DNA of 64,000 bases from positions 11,718,001-11,782,000 of the forward strand of contig CM075101.1 of assembly GCA_037576195.1 (NCBI GenBank), given 5' to 3'. Both the position numbers and the translations under genes were made by a program. The stretch is from Phytoseiulus persimilis. Its lineage: Eukaryota > Arthropoda > Arachnida > Mesostigmata > Phytoseiidae. A model generated the notes under the pieces. The model had not been told where the DNA came from, made no database searches, and saw only the letters and a list, made by a program, of their open reading frames with translations. Below, one piece after another: positions 32,434-44,900 of the stretch; the first letter of the stretch is position 1, and each line of letters starts with the position of its first letter.

Positions 32434-33542
32434 TCCAGGTCAGATCGATCCCGGAATCGCCTTCCCAGACCCAGAAAACTAGTCAGCGTCGAACCACGGA
32501 GGAGTACGGTCGCTTTCCGCGAGCTCCTGTTTCTGTGCTTTTGCCAGTGATTTGTGGTGTGCCAGGTGATAGGCCTTCGAAGGGAAAGGAGACGGTGTTT
32601 TGCCATGAGTGGCCAGGCTCTCTGGGTGGGCTCCGTGGAGGAGAGGAGGTGCGGGGGCGAGACGGGCGAGCGGCGAGAGTGAACGATAAGTAGAAGGACA
32701 CGTAGTCGACGAACAAGCAAGCAACGGCGCAAGGACGAAGCAAGGACTTCAAGTGAAATTGAGAAAGCAAGCGATGCTTACAAGTTTGTACGATGACATG
32801 CATCTGGGGTCCAGTCTATTGATGGATGATGAGCGCTGGAGTTTCCGCGAGAAACGCGCGTCGAACGGTTACCTAGTGTTCAGAGGACGAAATTTCCGCA
32901 GTGCAGGAAAAATGCTTCTCTTTCCCCTTTCAGGTGGGGAAGCTCGAAAGTGCGAAAGTTGATTTGGATGAAGAAACAATGTTTTCAGATTACGCTGGAA
33001 CAACGTTCAGCGTGATCTACAGGGTCAAACTAGAGGATCGGCCTAGTTTCCGTCGGAATCGTTCAGTCTGACGTTGATTTGGATGAAGAAACAATGTTCT
33101 CAGATTACGCTGGTGGTGGGAGGACTCTGTGTCGAAGCTCTCTACCATGAAAAAAAATGACCGGGTGATTGGAAGCTTTACTGATCATCATTCAGCTCCC
33201 ATACAGTGTTACTGGAGAACGAGGGCTCGAAGAACGAATCAGCAGATCGGAGAAGCCTTCGTTGCAAGTTGATCACCGCGAAAGCTTCAACATCGGTTCG
33301 GCATGCCTGAAGCCGACCCCGTCCCTGACGATTGATTCAGCTCACCAAACATAAATTCGCGGCTGATTCAGCTTGACCGTATGCTGCGAGAGACCACAGT
33401 AGTTTGTCAAAAAGAGGCGAAGGAGGTCTCACGTCGTTCTTCAAGTCGACAAACGTGGGACACGGTCAGTGGACATGTAGCCAACAACGCAGGCGCCCGG
33501 CGAGTATTTATCGTCTCTTGTATCTCTGATTCCATGAATTAT

Positions 33543-34193
33543 TCACCGTTTAGGCAGTAGCGTAACCAGCCATTTTCCTTCACGTGGCTTGCTGGTGCCT
33601 CTGCTACCAGGGGCGGCGGATAGGGGGGGAAGAAGGGGTTCAAGCGATGTAATGATGATTAAACGCCGTACGATACGTTTGCCATCTACCTCAAGACGAG
33701 CCAGAACCGCCCCGACCGGTTCCACAAATGTCGCGGGTACTCGACGCCGTTTGTCCAACGCGACAACAACTTTCTCCCCTCCTCGGAAAAGACGTGGACG
33801 CGTCCCATGGTGCCTGTCGAAAACAAGCTTGAACTTCCTGCTGCTGTCCGAAATCGTGGAAGCCTTGGACCTGAAAATGGGGTAAAACGAACGACGCGGC
33901 CGACCGAAGGCAATCTCAAAAGGAGTTTTTCCGTTGAGAGATGCAGTTGGCGTGTAATTGTAAACCGATACGGCCTCGTCTAAGCTCAGCGGACCTGTAC
34001 TCTCGATGGCATTTTTCAGCGTACACACCATTTTCTCGGCCAAGCCATTACTCATTGGAGAGCACGGGGAAGATAGCAGGTGGATGATTGAGAACTCCTG
34101 ACAGAGTTCCGCGAACGAAGCGGAGGTGAACTGAGCCCCGTTGTCGGTGACGAGGGTCTCCGGGGGACCAAGCAGGCGAAAAAACACTCTCAA
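33543..34193 (-). pseudogene. Gypsy 2 integrase, C-terminal half
   Basis: Contains the second and third catalytic positions (VTDNGAQFTS and NGLAEKMV) and a GKTPFEIAFGR stretch. Separated from its N-terminal half by the LINE. Confidence 0.9.
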
Positions 34194-34201
34194 ATAGTCG
34201 A

Positions 34202-35945
34202 CGAGTGTATGGTTTTATGGTTTTATTTGGATCTGTGTGTATACATAGCATAATATATATGCACATCAGCGTTTCACTTCAGGCGCGAGCAAGCTCAGCG
34301 GATCCTCTGTTTTCACGCTCCCATTTCTCTAGGAGTCGTTTTGTTGCTTCCACGGCGAATCGATTCATCTCCCTGTTCAGTCCCAAGTTGGTCAGGAGGT
34401 CATCCGTCGTGTGGTGTGCATCATTACATTGGAATATCACATGTCCTAGTGTTTCCTCGCTGATGCCACATCTGTTGCATGTCGGTTCCGGGTTGGTGGA
34501 GAAACGGGACCAATACTCCTTCGTAGGGAGGCCTCCAGCTCTGGCAAGTGCCAGGAGGGCGGACCCCCTACTATTGTCGTATATGTGAACGGCTGTTGTT
34601 CTCGACTCCTTGTGCATTCGATACAGTTCAAGTGAAGACTTACTGGCCATCCCGTTCACCCAGTCGTTGTCCTGTGTGGCTTTGATCTTTTCGTTCAGTA
34701 GACGATTATAGATGCCGAGGTGTGCTCTTCCTGTCTCATCTTGTTCTATTTACAATGTGTCGCATCTGAACTTGACTTTGAGCTCTTTCACCCGTGCACA
34801 GGCTTTTGTCTCAACGTTTCGCGCTTTCAGCATGTCCAGCATCATTCTCGGCCAGCGAGTGGCTGCCATGCAGCTGATTCGAGCAAAATACTTGAGTTTA
34901 CTCTTGGCCTCCCGCGCTTCGAAGGATGACCAATTGAGCTCGGACTCAAGAAATTCGTTAACAACATTCCACCCAGTGATGCCAAGTGCCCATCGCGCTG
35001 CGCGCCGTTGGGTCTTCTCTAACTCGTCGCTTGTCTTCTTAGTCATCACAGTGATTGAATTGGCATAAGTTAGTTTGGGAACGGCCACTGCTTTCCAGAA
35101 TGTCTTCGATAGCTCAAATTTGCTGGAGCTCCAGAGTATCTGAGCGTGCATCTGGTTCAGGGCTTTTTTGGACGTGTTGATCCAAATATCTTCCTGTTTT
35201 TTGAGATAGTTTGCTCCATCACACAGTGTTATTCCCAGGTATTTGTATTCCTCAGCCACCGGTATGGGCTCACCTTGAACTTTCAGTCCTGTGCAGTCGC
35301 CTACCTGGTGTCGAGAGAAGATCAAGATGGCACTCTTCTTTGGATTGAAATGCAGTTTCATTTCGTCTCCAAATTCAGATGTGACCCTTAAGAGTTTTTG
35401 GATGTCTGCGCTGTTTCTTGCCATGAGCACTAGATCATCGGCGAAGAGCAAACCTGGTACGTTGGTATACCTTTTCTCAGTTACGTTCCAGAAATCGCCC
35501 TTCCTCCAAACTTCGAAACCGATCCCGGTTCTTATCAGGCGATTCCCTAATTCTGAGATATATATGGAAAATAATATACTGCTGAGCGGACAGCCTTGTT
35601 CCACCCCTTCAGTAGTGTGCAGCCAGTCTGAGTCAGTTCTATCATAGACAAGCTTTACTTTGTTGTCCATGTATAATCGCCTCAGTAGGTCTATCCACGC
35701 TGGATTCATTCCAACATCAGACAGTATTTTCCACAATTTGTTTCTGTCTATTTTGTCGAACGCTCGCGAGCAATCGAGGAAGCAGGCGACCAGGCCTTGC
35801 TTCTTTTTTCTAGACAGTTCTATAGCTGACGTGAGAATGAACAGATTGTCGTCCCCACGCCTCCCCGGTCTGAATCCATTCTGGATTTCACCAAGTATCC
35901 CTCTGTCCTCTATCCACTTCTGAATCCGCTCGATGCCGGATACAT
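34202..35945 (-). mobile_element. 5'-truncated LINE, copy 2, inserted in Gypsy 2 integrase
   Basis: Same family as 345-1998. It is bounded by Gypsy integrase sequence on both sides. The 3' end has an AATAAAACCATAAAACCAT tail, a short tandem repeat resembling the CCCATA tail of copy 1. No clear target-site duplication was found, so a small deletion may have accompanied insertion. Confidence 0.9.
34279..35930 (-). pseudogene. LINE reverse transcriptase, one stop
   Basis: One frame for the entire span with a single in-frame TAA at 34750-34752. It has NGFRPGRRGDD, AFDKIDRNKLW, an intact FADD box near 35430, SKTFWKAVAVPKLTY (the tryptophan lost in copy 1) and the C-terminal knuckle CNRC followed by H and C near 34470. 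It is the best preserved of the three copies. Confidence 0.9.
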
Positions 35946-36512
35946 GTACGTGGCATCTACGTACTTGGAAAATGCGTCCACAATGACGAGGAACGAATGG
36001 CCTTTTTGGGGTTCCGCGTAATCCATGTGAAGACGGACCCACGGCTTTCCCGCATCTGGCCATGGGGCGAGAGGAACTTTCGTCGGATTCGCGACATGCT
36101 GAGTGCAATGCGCGCACGATTTGACGAGGGTCTCGACGTCCGAGGACATGCCCGGCCAATAGAAATGCGCGCGCGCCAGTGCCTTCATCCGGACAATACC
36201 TGGATGAGCTCGATGAAGCTTCCTCAAGACGGTGGCCCGGAGTGAAGATGGCACTACCAACCGATCATGTAGGAGGAGAATCCCTTGCGAACTACACAGG
36301 GAATCTGACTGTTGAGCGAACACACGAAGTGTGTGGCTTTTGAAGTCGGCTCTCCCCCAGCCGTGACGGAGACGTTCCAACACAACCCTCAAAACCGGGT
36401 CCGTGGATGTTGCCCTCTGAACTTCAACTCCCGTTGGAGTGAAAACCTTAGAATTGACGAGATGCTCGATGTCGATCTCGTCGACTTCCAAAGAGGCGAT
36501 TACTTCGTCCAT
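35946..36512 (-). pseudogene. Gypsy 2 integrase, N-terminal half
   Basis: HHCC zinc-binding domain (HRAHPGIVRMKALARAHF, then CAHC), followed by LHMDYAEP with the first catalytic aspartate and DAFSKYVDATYM, cut by the LINE. Confidence 0.9.
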
Positions 36513-36611
36513 ACCAGAGTTTGCTGCGTCAGCGCGTCAGCTTGACCAAACTCCGATGTCCGAACGTACTCAATATCGAAGTCATACCCGACGAGATGCA
36601 GAGCCCAGCGG

Positions 36612-38750
36612 CTAAACCTGGCCGCCGTCCGTCCGTTCGTCCAAACCCTTGGTCTGCGAAGTGCGGAAGAGAGCGAGCAACGGACGATGGTCCGTTTGGA
36701 GGGTGAAATGGCGACCCCAAACAAACTTCTTCAGACGTTCCACGGTGTACACCAGCGCAAAAGCTTCTTTTTCTATTTGCCCGTAATTGCGTTGCGCAGG
36801 AGAGAGAGATTTGGACACGTGGAAAACGGCCTTTTCCGTGCCGTCAGCATAACGTTGGAGCAGGACACCTCCGATTCCGGTATTACAGGCGTCTGCAGCG
36901 ATAATCAGTTGTTGACGAGGGTCATAATGTGCCAGTGCGAGCGGGCCCGAGAGAACTTCCTTGATGTCACCGAACGCTTCGTCGAGCACGGAGGTCCATT
37001 CGAAGCGTGATGATTTCGAAAGGAGAGCCTCGAAATGCGCTTTGTAGCGATGCAGTTGGGTGAAGAACTTTCCATAGTAGTTGATCAAGCCCAAAAGGGA
37101 TCGAACTTCCGACACATTGGTAGGACGTTTGAGGTCTTTGATCGCAGTGATTTTCTGCGGATCTGCTCGAATGCCTTGGTCGTTGACGATCACACCCAAA
37201 TACTTGACTTCACGGGAATTGAAAAGACACTTGGGCAATCCCAACCGGAAACCCCAGTCTTGAAGCCTTGACAGAACCTGGCCCAAACGACGATCGTGCT
37301 CCACAACGGTCGCTCCCATCACGAGTATGTCATCCAGGTACACCAACGTGCCATCCAGACCTGCGAGAGCTTGATCCATGGCGCGCTGAAAAATGGCCGG
37401 GGCTGTCTTGAGCCCAAAAACCAGGCGATTATACTGAAACAAACCTCGATCAGTGTTTATGGTTGTCAGCGGCCGACTTGATGGATCAAGTTCGAGTTGA
37501 AGATACGCGTCTGAAAGGTCGAGTTGAGTGAACAACTTATGAACTGAGAAGTTAGTCATGATCTCCTCCATGTTTGGAATTGGATGTGAAACATTCTGAA
37601 GAGCATCGTTGAGACCTGTGGAGTAGTCGGCGCACACTCTGATCTTTCCGTTCGCTTTGCGTGCAACGACGATGGGGCAGGCCCACGAGGATGATTCCAC
37701 AGCCGAAAGAGTTCCATTCTCAACCAGTCGGTCTAGCTCTTTGTCCACCGCTTCGCGGAAAGGAGCCGCAACGGGTCTTGCTCGAAGGTGGGCAGGTTTG
37801 AAACCCTCCTTGAGCTCGAGAGTGACTTGCATCTTGGTACAGCGTCCCAAGCCTTCTTTGAATACGTCAGGAAAACGCGACGCCCACATTTCTGGAGTTC
37901 TAACTTCTTCGGCAGATGATATCTGAACGGAAGAGCCTGGTACGAGAAGACCTACTTCGAATGTTGGCCGACAACCAAGAAGAGCCGTCTGTTGGTTGTG
38001 CAGGACGATGACACGATCGCGGAAACTGGCGCTCGCATCACGAGAAAGTGAGAAATCGGCTTCGAAGTAGCCAAGGACATCCAACCCTTGACCGTTGGCT
38101 GCCGTACAACGGTATTTCATTGACCGTAAACCTGGCGACCCGATGCGCGTCCATAACGTCTTCCCTATCACTGTTGCATCTGCGCCGGTGTCGACTCGGA
38201 ATTTGACCGGCACTCGATTCAGGAAAATTGATGCGAACGGACGTCCGCGATTCGGCGGAGATTCTTCCACACTGGCGGCGACAACATTCACTGTCCCGAA
38301 ACTGAGTTTCTGTTCCTTGCGCTGGAAAGCTCGACAAGCTGATTTAATGTGGCCCTTTTTGTGACAGAAGATACAGGTCGACGTGAGATGCTTACATGTT
38401 CGTCGATCATGTGGGCCTCCACAACTAGCACATATTGAGGAATCTCCTGCTTTCGGAGCTTGTCGCTTCGTTTGATCTCGTGGTTTCGAGTCTTGTCGTA
38501 AATTCGGAGGATTGCGCACTGGTCTCTGTTGAACATAGCTGATATTGGGACCCACCCCGCTGGGGTCAGATGTGTCGATCGTAGAATCTCTTGCTCGGGT
38601 AACGTACCGCGTGACAACCTCCCGTAACTCTTTCACCGTTAGGTCAGCCTTGTCATCAGCTGCCTTCAGCATTACATTGCGAATGTTTTTGAAGGTCGGA
38701 CCGGCTGCGTAGTTGATTGCTAGGAAAATTTTGAACTTTTCCACGGACAT
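36612..38750 (-). pseudogene. Gypsy 2 pol: knuckles, protease, RT, RNase H
   Basis: A 712-codon open frame. It has two cysteine knuckles (CASC..., CIFCHKKGHIKSAC), protease RVDTGADATVI, RT with YLDDILV near 37335, and RNase H with DACNTGIGGVL. A frameshift near 36615 moves the end of RNase H (RWALHLVGYDFDIEYV) to the next frame. The catalytic residues look intact. Confidence 0.92.
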
Positions 38751-38822
38751 GCTGCCCCACTCGAAGTGATCGCCTTTAAGGTTAGCCCAGTCGACGATTT
38801 CCTCCGGATTATCCAGAGCTGT

Positions 38823-39260
38823 CTACGGAGCATGTTGACTCAAGATGTCATGCCGTCTCCGAAATATTGATTTCGAGGATCCGAAAGTCGTCTTGAGGAT
38901 TTCAACGAGGTCATCATATCGTTTAGCTTCGGGTAGCTCTGGTGAGAGCCGACTGAGGAGTCTAGCATATTCCGTCGGCCCCAACGCCTTCAGCAGTAGT
39001 TGGGTTCGGAGTTTACTGGACGGGGTCGCTTCCTCCACAATGGCCTTGTGTCGTGAGTACCACGTTTCGAAAATTAGATCTTGATCCGGCTTGTGGAAGA
39101 AAGTACCTAGCAGAGTCGCCGTACTTTGCAGAGTTGACGCCGCCGTGTCCCCTCGTTGATGACTTTCTGTCAACATTCTGATGGCATCGGCCATCGTCTT
39201 CAGAACTCCCTCAACTTTGACTTCCTGATCCTGATCCCCGTCTAGTCTTCCTCCTGCCAT
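38823..39260 (-). pseudogene. Gypsy 2 gag, N-terminal part
   Basis: ATG at 39260. The frame is in phase with pol but stops at TAG 38823-38825 inside the capsid region, after which the same frame continues into the pol frame. This is probably a nonsense mutation rather than a programmed stop, since it lies within gag. Confidence 0.75.
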
Positions 39261-39285
39261 GGTTCGACAGGTTTGCAGACTGTTC

Positions 39286-39303
39286 AAGTTCTCGACTGCG
39301 CCA
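39286..39303 (-). promoter_or_regulatory. Primer-binding site
   Basis: TGGCGCAGTCGAGAACTT lies a few bases after the LTR end. The TGGCGCAGTCGA form is used by insect Gypsy elements primed by serine tRNA. Confidence 0.6.
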
Positions 39304-39305
39304 AA

Positions 39306-39393
39306 GAAGTGTATCAGAGTAAGATCAGGACAACGACGTTGGGACTTGGAGAGTGAATGGGCAAGCAAGCATTTATTCGAAGTTGACCGCTCC
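39306..39393 (-). repeat. 5' LTR remnant (R-U5) of Gypsy 2
   Basis: Direct repeat of 31962-32049 with only a few mismatches, including the AATAAA signal. The TATA box and U3 are absent; the array at 39394 takes their place. Confidence 0.85.
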
Positions 39394-40302
39394 GGATCAG
39401 ATCGATCCCGGAATCACCTCCTGAGACTCCGAAAAGTATGGTCAGATCGATCCCGGAATCACCTCCTGAGACTCCGAAAAGTATGATCAGATCGATCCCG
39501 GAATCACCTCCCGAGGCTCCGAAAAGTATGATCAGATCGATCCCGGAATCACCTCCTTGGACCCAGAAAAGTATGGTCAGATCGATCCCGGAATCACCTC
39601 CTGAGACTCCGAAAAGTATGGTCTGATCGATCCCGGATTCACCTCCTTGGACCCAGAAAAGTATGGTGAGATTGATCCCGGAATCACCTCCTTGGACCCA
39701 GAAAAGTATGATCAGATCGATCCCGGAATCACCTCCTTGGACCCAGAAAAGTATGGTCAGATCGATCCCGGAATCACCTCCTGAGACTCCGAAAAGTATG
39801 GTCAGATCGATCCCGGAATCACCTCCTTGGACCCAGAAAAGTATGATCAGATCGATCCCGGAATCACCTCCTGAGACTCCGAAAAGTACGGTCAGATCGA
39901 TCCCGGAATCACCTCCTTGGACCCAGAAAAGTATGGTCAGATCGATCCCGGAATCACCTCCTGAGACTCCGAAAAGTATGGTCTGATCGATCCCGGAATC
40001 ACCTCCTTGGACCCAGAAAAGTATGATCAGATCGATCCCGGAATCACCTCCTGAGACTCCGAAAAGTACGGTCAGATCGATCCCGGAATCACCTCCTTGG
40101 ACCCAGAAAAGTATGGTCAGATCGATCCCGGAATCACCTCCTTGGACCCAGAAAAGTATGATCAGATCGATCCCGGAATCACCTCCTTGGACCCAGAAAA
40201 GTATGGTCAGATCGATCCCGGAATCACCTCCTTGGACCCAGAAAAGTATGGTCAGATCGATCCCGGAATCACCTCCTGAGACTCCGAAAAGTATGGTCAG
40301 CA
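39394..40302. repeat. 45-bp minisatellite array 1, about 20 units
   Basis: The unit GATCGATCCCGGAATCACCT is followed by CCTGAGACTCCGAAAAG and TATGGTCA. There are two main unit versions (ending TGAGACTCCG or TTGGACCCAG) in irregular order. Because 45 is a multiple of three and the unit lacks stops in several frames, long spurious frames run through it on both strands. Confidence 0.97.
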
Positions 40303-41852
40303 CCACGAAATTCTTTTCAACGCTTCGATAGGACTGTCCGAAATTCAATTCTGCCGCTGGCGTCCAGGTTTTGATTGTATTGCTCGAGCAAATTCCTCTC
40401 GCGTAAATTTTTTTTCCGAAGTTTCGGGAGTAATTTCAGGCGCAAGACTCATGGAAGTGGGACTGGTCAGAGAAGAGCACATTCAGAGTGGTTGGAACAC
40501 ACTCACGGTCAAACACACGCACAAGGAGAGATAGGCAGGCACACGCATGCCAGAGGGTTGAGATGGTTATTGTTGCTTCCTTCCAGGTCATCTCATGAGG
40601 GAGAAAGGGAAAACTCAGCCAGCAGCTCCAGCCACAAGCAGGAACTGAGCAAGGATCAACCCCATCAGGCAAGCGCAGCTTCGAAACTCTTTGAGAACGA
40701 GCAGAAAAGGAGCTAAGCTCTTCATTGGACGACTCTTGATTAGCGTTTTCTCGCTCACTCGGTAGTACACGTGCCCTTACGGCCCTCTTCCGTCATCGCA
40801 CAACCAGCATAGGCACCTTTGGTTTTTCTCCGACGGATAGACTGTGTCTTATTTTGGGAAAGTAACGGACGCCACAACAACCGTCAACCACGCAAACTAG
40901 AATGTATTCACTCTCAACGCGTGCATACATGGTGAATCAAAGGTCAGCCCGTGTATTTTGAACTCGACGGGGTCGATTGATCGGTAACGATTGAGATAGG
41001 AGTTCAGATTGAGAATCACACCACGAACGCGAAGGCATATTTATCCAGGTAGTTGGCTCTCAAACTACCAAAAAGCCGAACTAGTACGGTCGAGGTTGAT
41101 TTCGTGGGCGGATGCCAAGATTTCCTCTGGAACCTCGCGTTCCTCCCTAGGGAAGGCCGCAACATCTTGAACGTCGACTTGGCTGGTGCGGGACTGGGTT
41201 CCAGGTGGCGTATGCAGGGGAGGGGCGATCGGGCGAATTCGGCTAAAATTGGCAGGAAGAGCCTCACTCATGCAATTTCTAATTCCTGGACGTTATTCTG
41301 AGACGTCACCCCTCGGTGGCGACTGAGTTTTTAATTGGTAATCTCATTCCGCTTTGCTCGCCCTCAATAGACACCCATCGAATCATCAGGATGAATACCT
41401 GACCGGGTCCGACCTCGTCCAATGGAGACTCCGCCCTCGTACTGTGTGATCCAGGTTCCCCTTTCCTTCTCAAGGACGATCGAGAAATCGGGGAGGATGC
41501 GTCGCAAACTCGAGTTGATCACTGCGAGCCTCGTGAACGCTGGCAAAAAACAGCTTAGGCGAGCTCAGTCGATAACTGAAATGATTGGAGAATGATTGCA
41601 TCCGATACGATCGATCTCGAAATCAGCACCACGTACTCCAAAAACTATGGTGGGATCTTCCCCGGAATCAACTCGTTAAATCGGTAGTCGGCCATCGGAG
41701 GTCCAGAAACCGGGGTCCACCCGAGTTCGGAACCGGGTACGCGGGCTCGGGACCCGGTTCTGCAACACCTAGTGACGACACTCGTGCTCGAGAGTGCTCC
41801 ACGGAAATGTAGGCAGACCTCGTTCACGCCAGAGGACTGAGATGGTTTAGTA
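40303..41852. other. No gene seen; one minisatellite unit and GC-rich repeat
   Basis: A decayed 45-bp unit lies near 41605-41670. GC-rich sequence at 41700-41775 (GGAACCGGGTACGCGGGCTC) resembles the arms of the small element at 45158-45450, on the other side of the foldback element. The frame at 40375-40716 resembles 45500-45610 at the DNA level and is not convincing as a gene. Confidence 0.4.
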
Positions 41853-42059
41853 TTGGGTGCGTGCATAAGTTCTGAGCGCTAAACTTTGACAGCTCATAAC
41901 TCCGCTTCAAGAGGGCGCAGAAAGATGATAAAATTCTCAAAATACGCGGAGTTCAGTCAGCTTTCAGATTTCGTATTGATTCAACGAACAGCCTGCCAAC
42001 GCCGACGGTTTTACTGAAATGGTCAGAAATCGAAAAATCGTGATTTTCCGATTCCGGCG

Positions 42060-42464
42060 TGTTGAGATGCAACACGCGAAAGCGGATGCATCCGAATCTA
42101 GATTCAGCAGACTCGGTTCGTACTAGAACCAACGCCAATTGAGGCGCCAGAACAAACAACTCCTTCATCGGAAACTGGGGTTCAAGCTGTAGAGAACCCA
42201 TGTTTACCTAGACCCTGGCTCGGTGCCGTGATCACCAGCACCCCTGTAGTACTCTCCGAAGATTGCATTCCGTAGGGCTTTAATAACTCTCACTCTCCCA
42301 CTCACAATCCCATATAACCATACTCCGCTTCAGAATAAACTACTGTTCATCTATACGCCGTACGGTCTTCTCCTTGCTACCGTATCAGTGTCCGCGAGGT
42401 GAACCTGCCTGTGCACGGAGCCTTCTAGCTAGTGTGCCGCTGAGGACGAATTTCCACTTTAACA
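42060..42464 (+). mobile_element. Solo LTR (405 bp) with CGGCG target duplication
   Basis: Starts TGTTGAGATGCAACACGCG and ends TTTAACA. CGGCG is present at 42055-42059 and 42465-42469. The sequence without the LTR matches the uninterrupted MITE at 7786-8347 (GGTTCCGGCGAAACTAAG). AATAAA near 42334 gives plus orientation. A 5-bp duplication suits BEL/Pao, Copia or Gypsy. Confidence 0.88.
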
Positions 42465-42529
42465 CGGCGAAACTAAGATTATGACCCCCTGTCTCTCTTC
42501 GGAATCATGAAGCTATTTCAAAAAACTCT

Positions 42530-44270
42530 GGGTTGTTAGTATTACATACTACCGCTTGTTTTGCGTGAAAACGTGGAGTATTCGCTGTGTTGTCCTTGGT
42601 GAGGTGACTTGCGAATCTGTTATAATAAGAGTTCTTCCTAGGTGCGATTGTCGAGGTTCAGCTAGGGTAGCTCATGTCCTACGATTTCTTCAATTCGACT
42701 CGGAAAATGCATTCAAGACCAATGACCCTTGATACAGCGACATAAACGAATTGTTGTTTATGATTTTCGTGGTAGGTATAGACGATTCTCGTACTCCTGG
42801 ATCGCGAAATTATCGCGATCTATGACGTCGATCAGTGCGTTACGGAATGATCGCCCAAAGTGGCCATTTCCCGTTTGTAATCTTGTGTTTCATCCTGATT
42901 ATAGTTGCGATACCTTATGACTTTGCAAGTGTCACGACGATTGTAAGCGTCTTTCAGTTAAGTCTCATCATCTTCGGCATTCTTATGTTCTCGCACGTTC
43001 CAGTCCTTATTGTTTGGTTTCTTTGTCGGCCCGTACCACGCCGCGAATCGAGCTAGAGTAACATGTCCAAAGAGGCGTAACGTTCTTCAAACTCCTGAAC
43101 TATCGATTTGGTCCAGATGTCGATGCTGTCGCCGGCTGAATTCTCTTTTATCATGGTTGATTTTCGTTTAAGAGCCTTGTATCTTTCATTGTGGCGCATG
43201 AAGGGGATGATGATCGTGGTCCGTGAAGACCAACTCATGGGTTGGCGTAACAGATATCAAGATGCTTCCTATGCCGACGTTTCGACGCCGTTAAGAATTC
43301 TGAGTCCCACTTTAGCCATGAGCTGAGATCGGTCAAATGCCGGGTTTGCACCGTGGATAATCGTTGGTTCCCGTTGGAGTGAGTGATGCCTCGATTCTTT
43401 TCTGTTGACATAATCGACGACGTGAGCAGCACAGGAGTACGGATCGAGTATAATTTGCCCATCCAGTGGTGCTTCATCTGCATTCAGCGTTTCGATACCT
43501 AGTCGAGCATTTTCATCGGAAAAAGAGTCCTCGAAGACGCACCAATCGATTGCAATGTTATAATGCTTGTGAAGGGGCTGCTGGACTAAATAATGCAACC
43601 AGCTTTTGATTGTGGTCCTTTTATCCATTGGTCCGGCGCATATTTGGGATTTGGGTCATTTTCGTGGTCTGGACAGGCTTTCAGCTCTCGGCTTTGCCTG
43701 ATCACTATTCATGGTTTCCGGGCCCGCCATTTTGATGTGGGCAGGGAATGCGAAACTTCTAACCTAGACTCTGAGATCTCTAGCACGATCTTATATTCGA
43801 TGTACGATAGCGATCTTATGTTCAGGAAGCTGAGCTTCATGATTCAGATAGCCTCGAGATTCCATTTTCCCCTACTTATCGATTTGCTTTCATTTTGTCC
43901 AATATGAATTCACGTCTTAAGACCTTGACACTTGGTAGAAATTCACAACACAGCGTCTGACTCGCCGATCGTATCCAATTTATGGGAGTAATAATATGGG
44001 GGTCCACTTCCCCGCGCAACTGATTCCACTGCGTCTCTCGGTAACCGAGAAAAACGGTTTTTCATGCTGATTTCCGAGCTTTCTGAGGGGGGGGCACTTA
44101 TTGGTCTCGGACTCAATCTTAAATTACTCTAGTGATTGCCGAAATCGGATGAGGGCTTCTCCCGTAAATTTGTGACCCTTTAGAGAAAACGAACGAAGTT
44201 TGAGGACGAATCGGAGCCTCGAAATTCGTTACATAAATGACGAAGTACTAGCAGAGTGCAGCAAAGCTAC
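42530..44270 (-). mobile_element. Helitron-derived insertion
   Basis: Identified from the coding remnant at 43053-43628. The exact ends were not fixed; this interval is what the foldback arms do not explain. Confidence 0.55.
43053..43628 (-). pseudogene. Helitron Rep/helicase-type protein fragment
   Basis: One frame with two stops. It shows LDPYSCAAHVVDYVNRKES, then LMAKVGLRILNGVETSA, a TAG, EAS, a TGA, and YLLRQPMSWSSRT. This is the region around the DPY--A-YVVDY and LN-VE-S-QEA-YLL--P--- motifs of arthropod Helitrons. The stops fall where Gln and Trp are expected. The catalytic Rep and helicase motifs further out were not recognised. Confidence 0.8.
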
Positions 44271-44900
44271 AGGAAACGACGTTTTCACGTCAAAAAAATT
44301 GAGCATTTTGGCCGCTGCAAAGCGGAGACACCGGCCTCGGAAGTTTCGATTTTTAGCCCTCTTGATCAACATGTTGAGTGAATGGGAAAAATATGGGCCT
44401 TTTCAAAAAAATGATCCATCTCCCCCAAAAGACGAGCCAGTTTGAGATGCCGCACAGCACATCTTATAGTCGGGCTCGAAGCTTCAAAAACATGTCATTT
44501 GATCCAATTTTTGTCCCTTCACCTAAAGCTTCAAATTGCGAGTCGGAATCACAAACTTCAGTTCCGCTAGTTAAGCCGTCCGATGACTAGCACTGGCAAA
44601 ATTCTCCCTGGGAACTGAAGTTTGAGATTCCGACTCGCGGCTTCAAGCTATGGGTGAAGAGTCAAAAATTGGATCATATGACATGTTTTTGAAGCTTTGA
44701 GCCCGGCTAAAAGATGTGCTATGCGGCATCTCAACCTGGCTCGTTTTTTGAGGGAGATGAAGCATTTTTTGGAAACGCCCATATTTTTCCCATTCACTCA
44801 ACATAGTGGTCAAGAGGGCTAGAAATCAAAAATTCCGAGGCCGATCCCAACTTTGCAGCGGCCCAATTGCTCAATTTTTTTTGAAACAGCCTAATTTTCG
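44270..44900. repeat. Palindromic centre of the foldback element
   Basis: 44280-44580 recurs inverted at 44600-44900 with substitutions (for example AAAACGAGCCAGGTTGAGATG against GACGAGCCAGTTTGAGATG), around a centre near 44590. Confidence 0.85.

Larger units (their letters stand above)
31962..33567 (-). repeat. 3' LTR of Gypsy 2
   Basis: Holds, in transcription order, a U3 of about 1.5 kb with one 45-bp minisatellite unit (32440-32484), a TATAAAA box (32050-32056), AATAAA (32028-32033) and the 88-bp R-U5 shared with the 5' remnant. The upper boundary is uncertain, because the integrase frame runs to 33543 and no target duplication could be fixed. Confidence 0.6.
31962..39393 (-). mobile_element. 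Ty3/Gypsy retrotransposon 2, interrupted by a LINE
   Basis: Order on the minus strand: 5' LTR remnant (39393-39306), primer-binding site (39303-39286), gag, protease, RT, RNase H, integrase and 3' LTR. The outermost 88 bp of both LTRs (31962-32049 and 39306-39393) match closely. A LINE (34202-35945) splits the integrase. The U3 part of the 5' LTR is replaced by a minisatellite array. Confidence 0.9.

Noticed and set aside
38823-38825. Programmed gag-pol readthrough stop in Gypsy 2
   Set aside because: The TAG lies inside the gag capsid region, not at a gag-pol junction, so a nonsense mutation is simpler.
39314-40348. A 344-residue glycine/isoleucine-rich repeat protein
   Set aside because: Same cause: minisatellite array 1 read in a stop-free frame.
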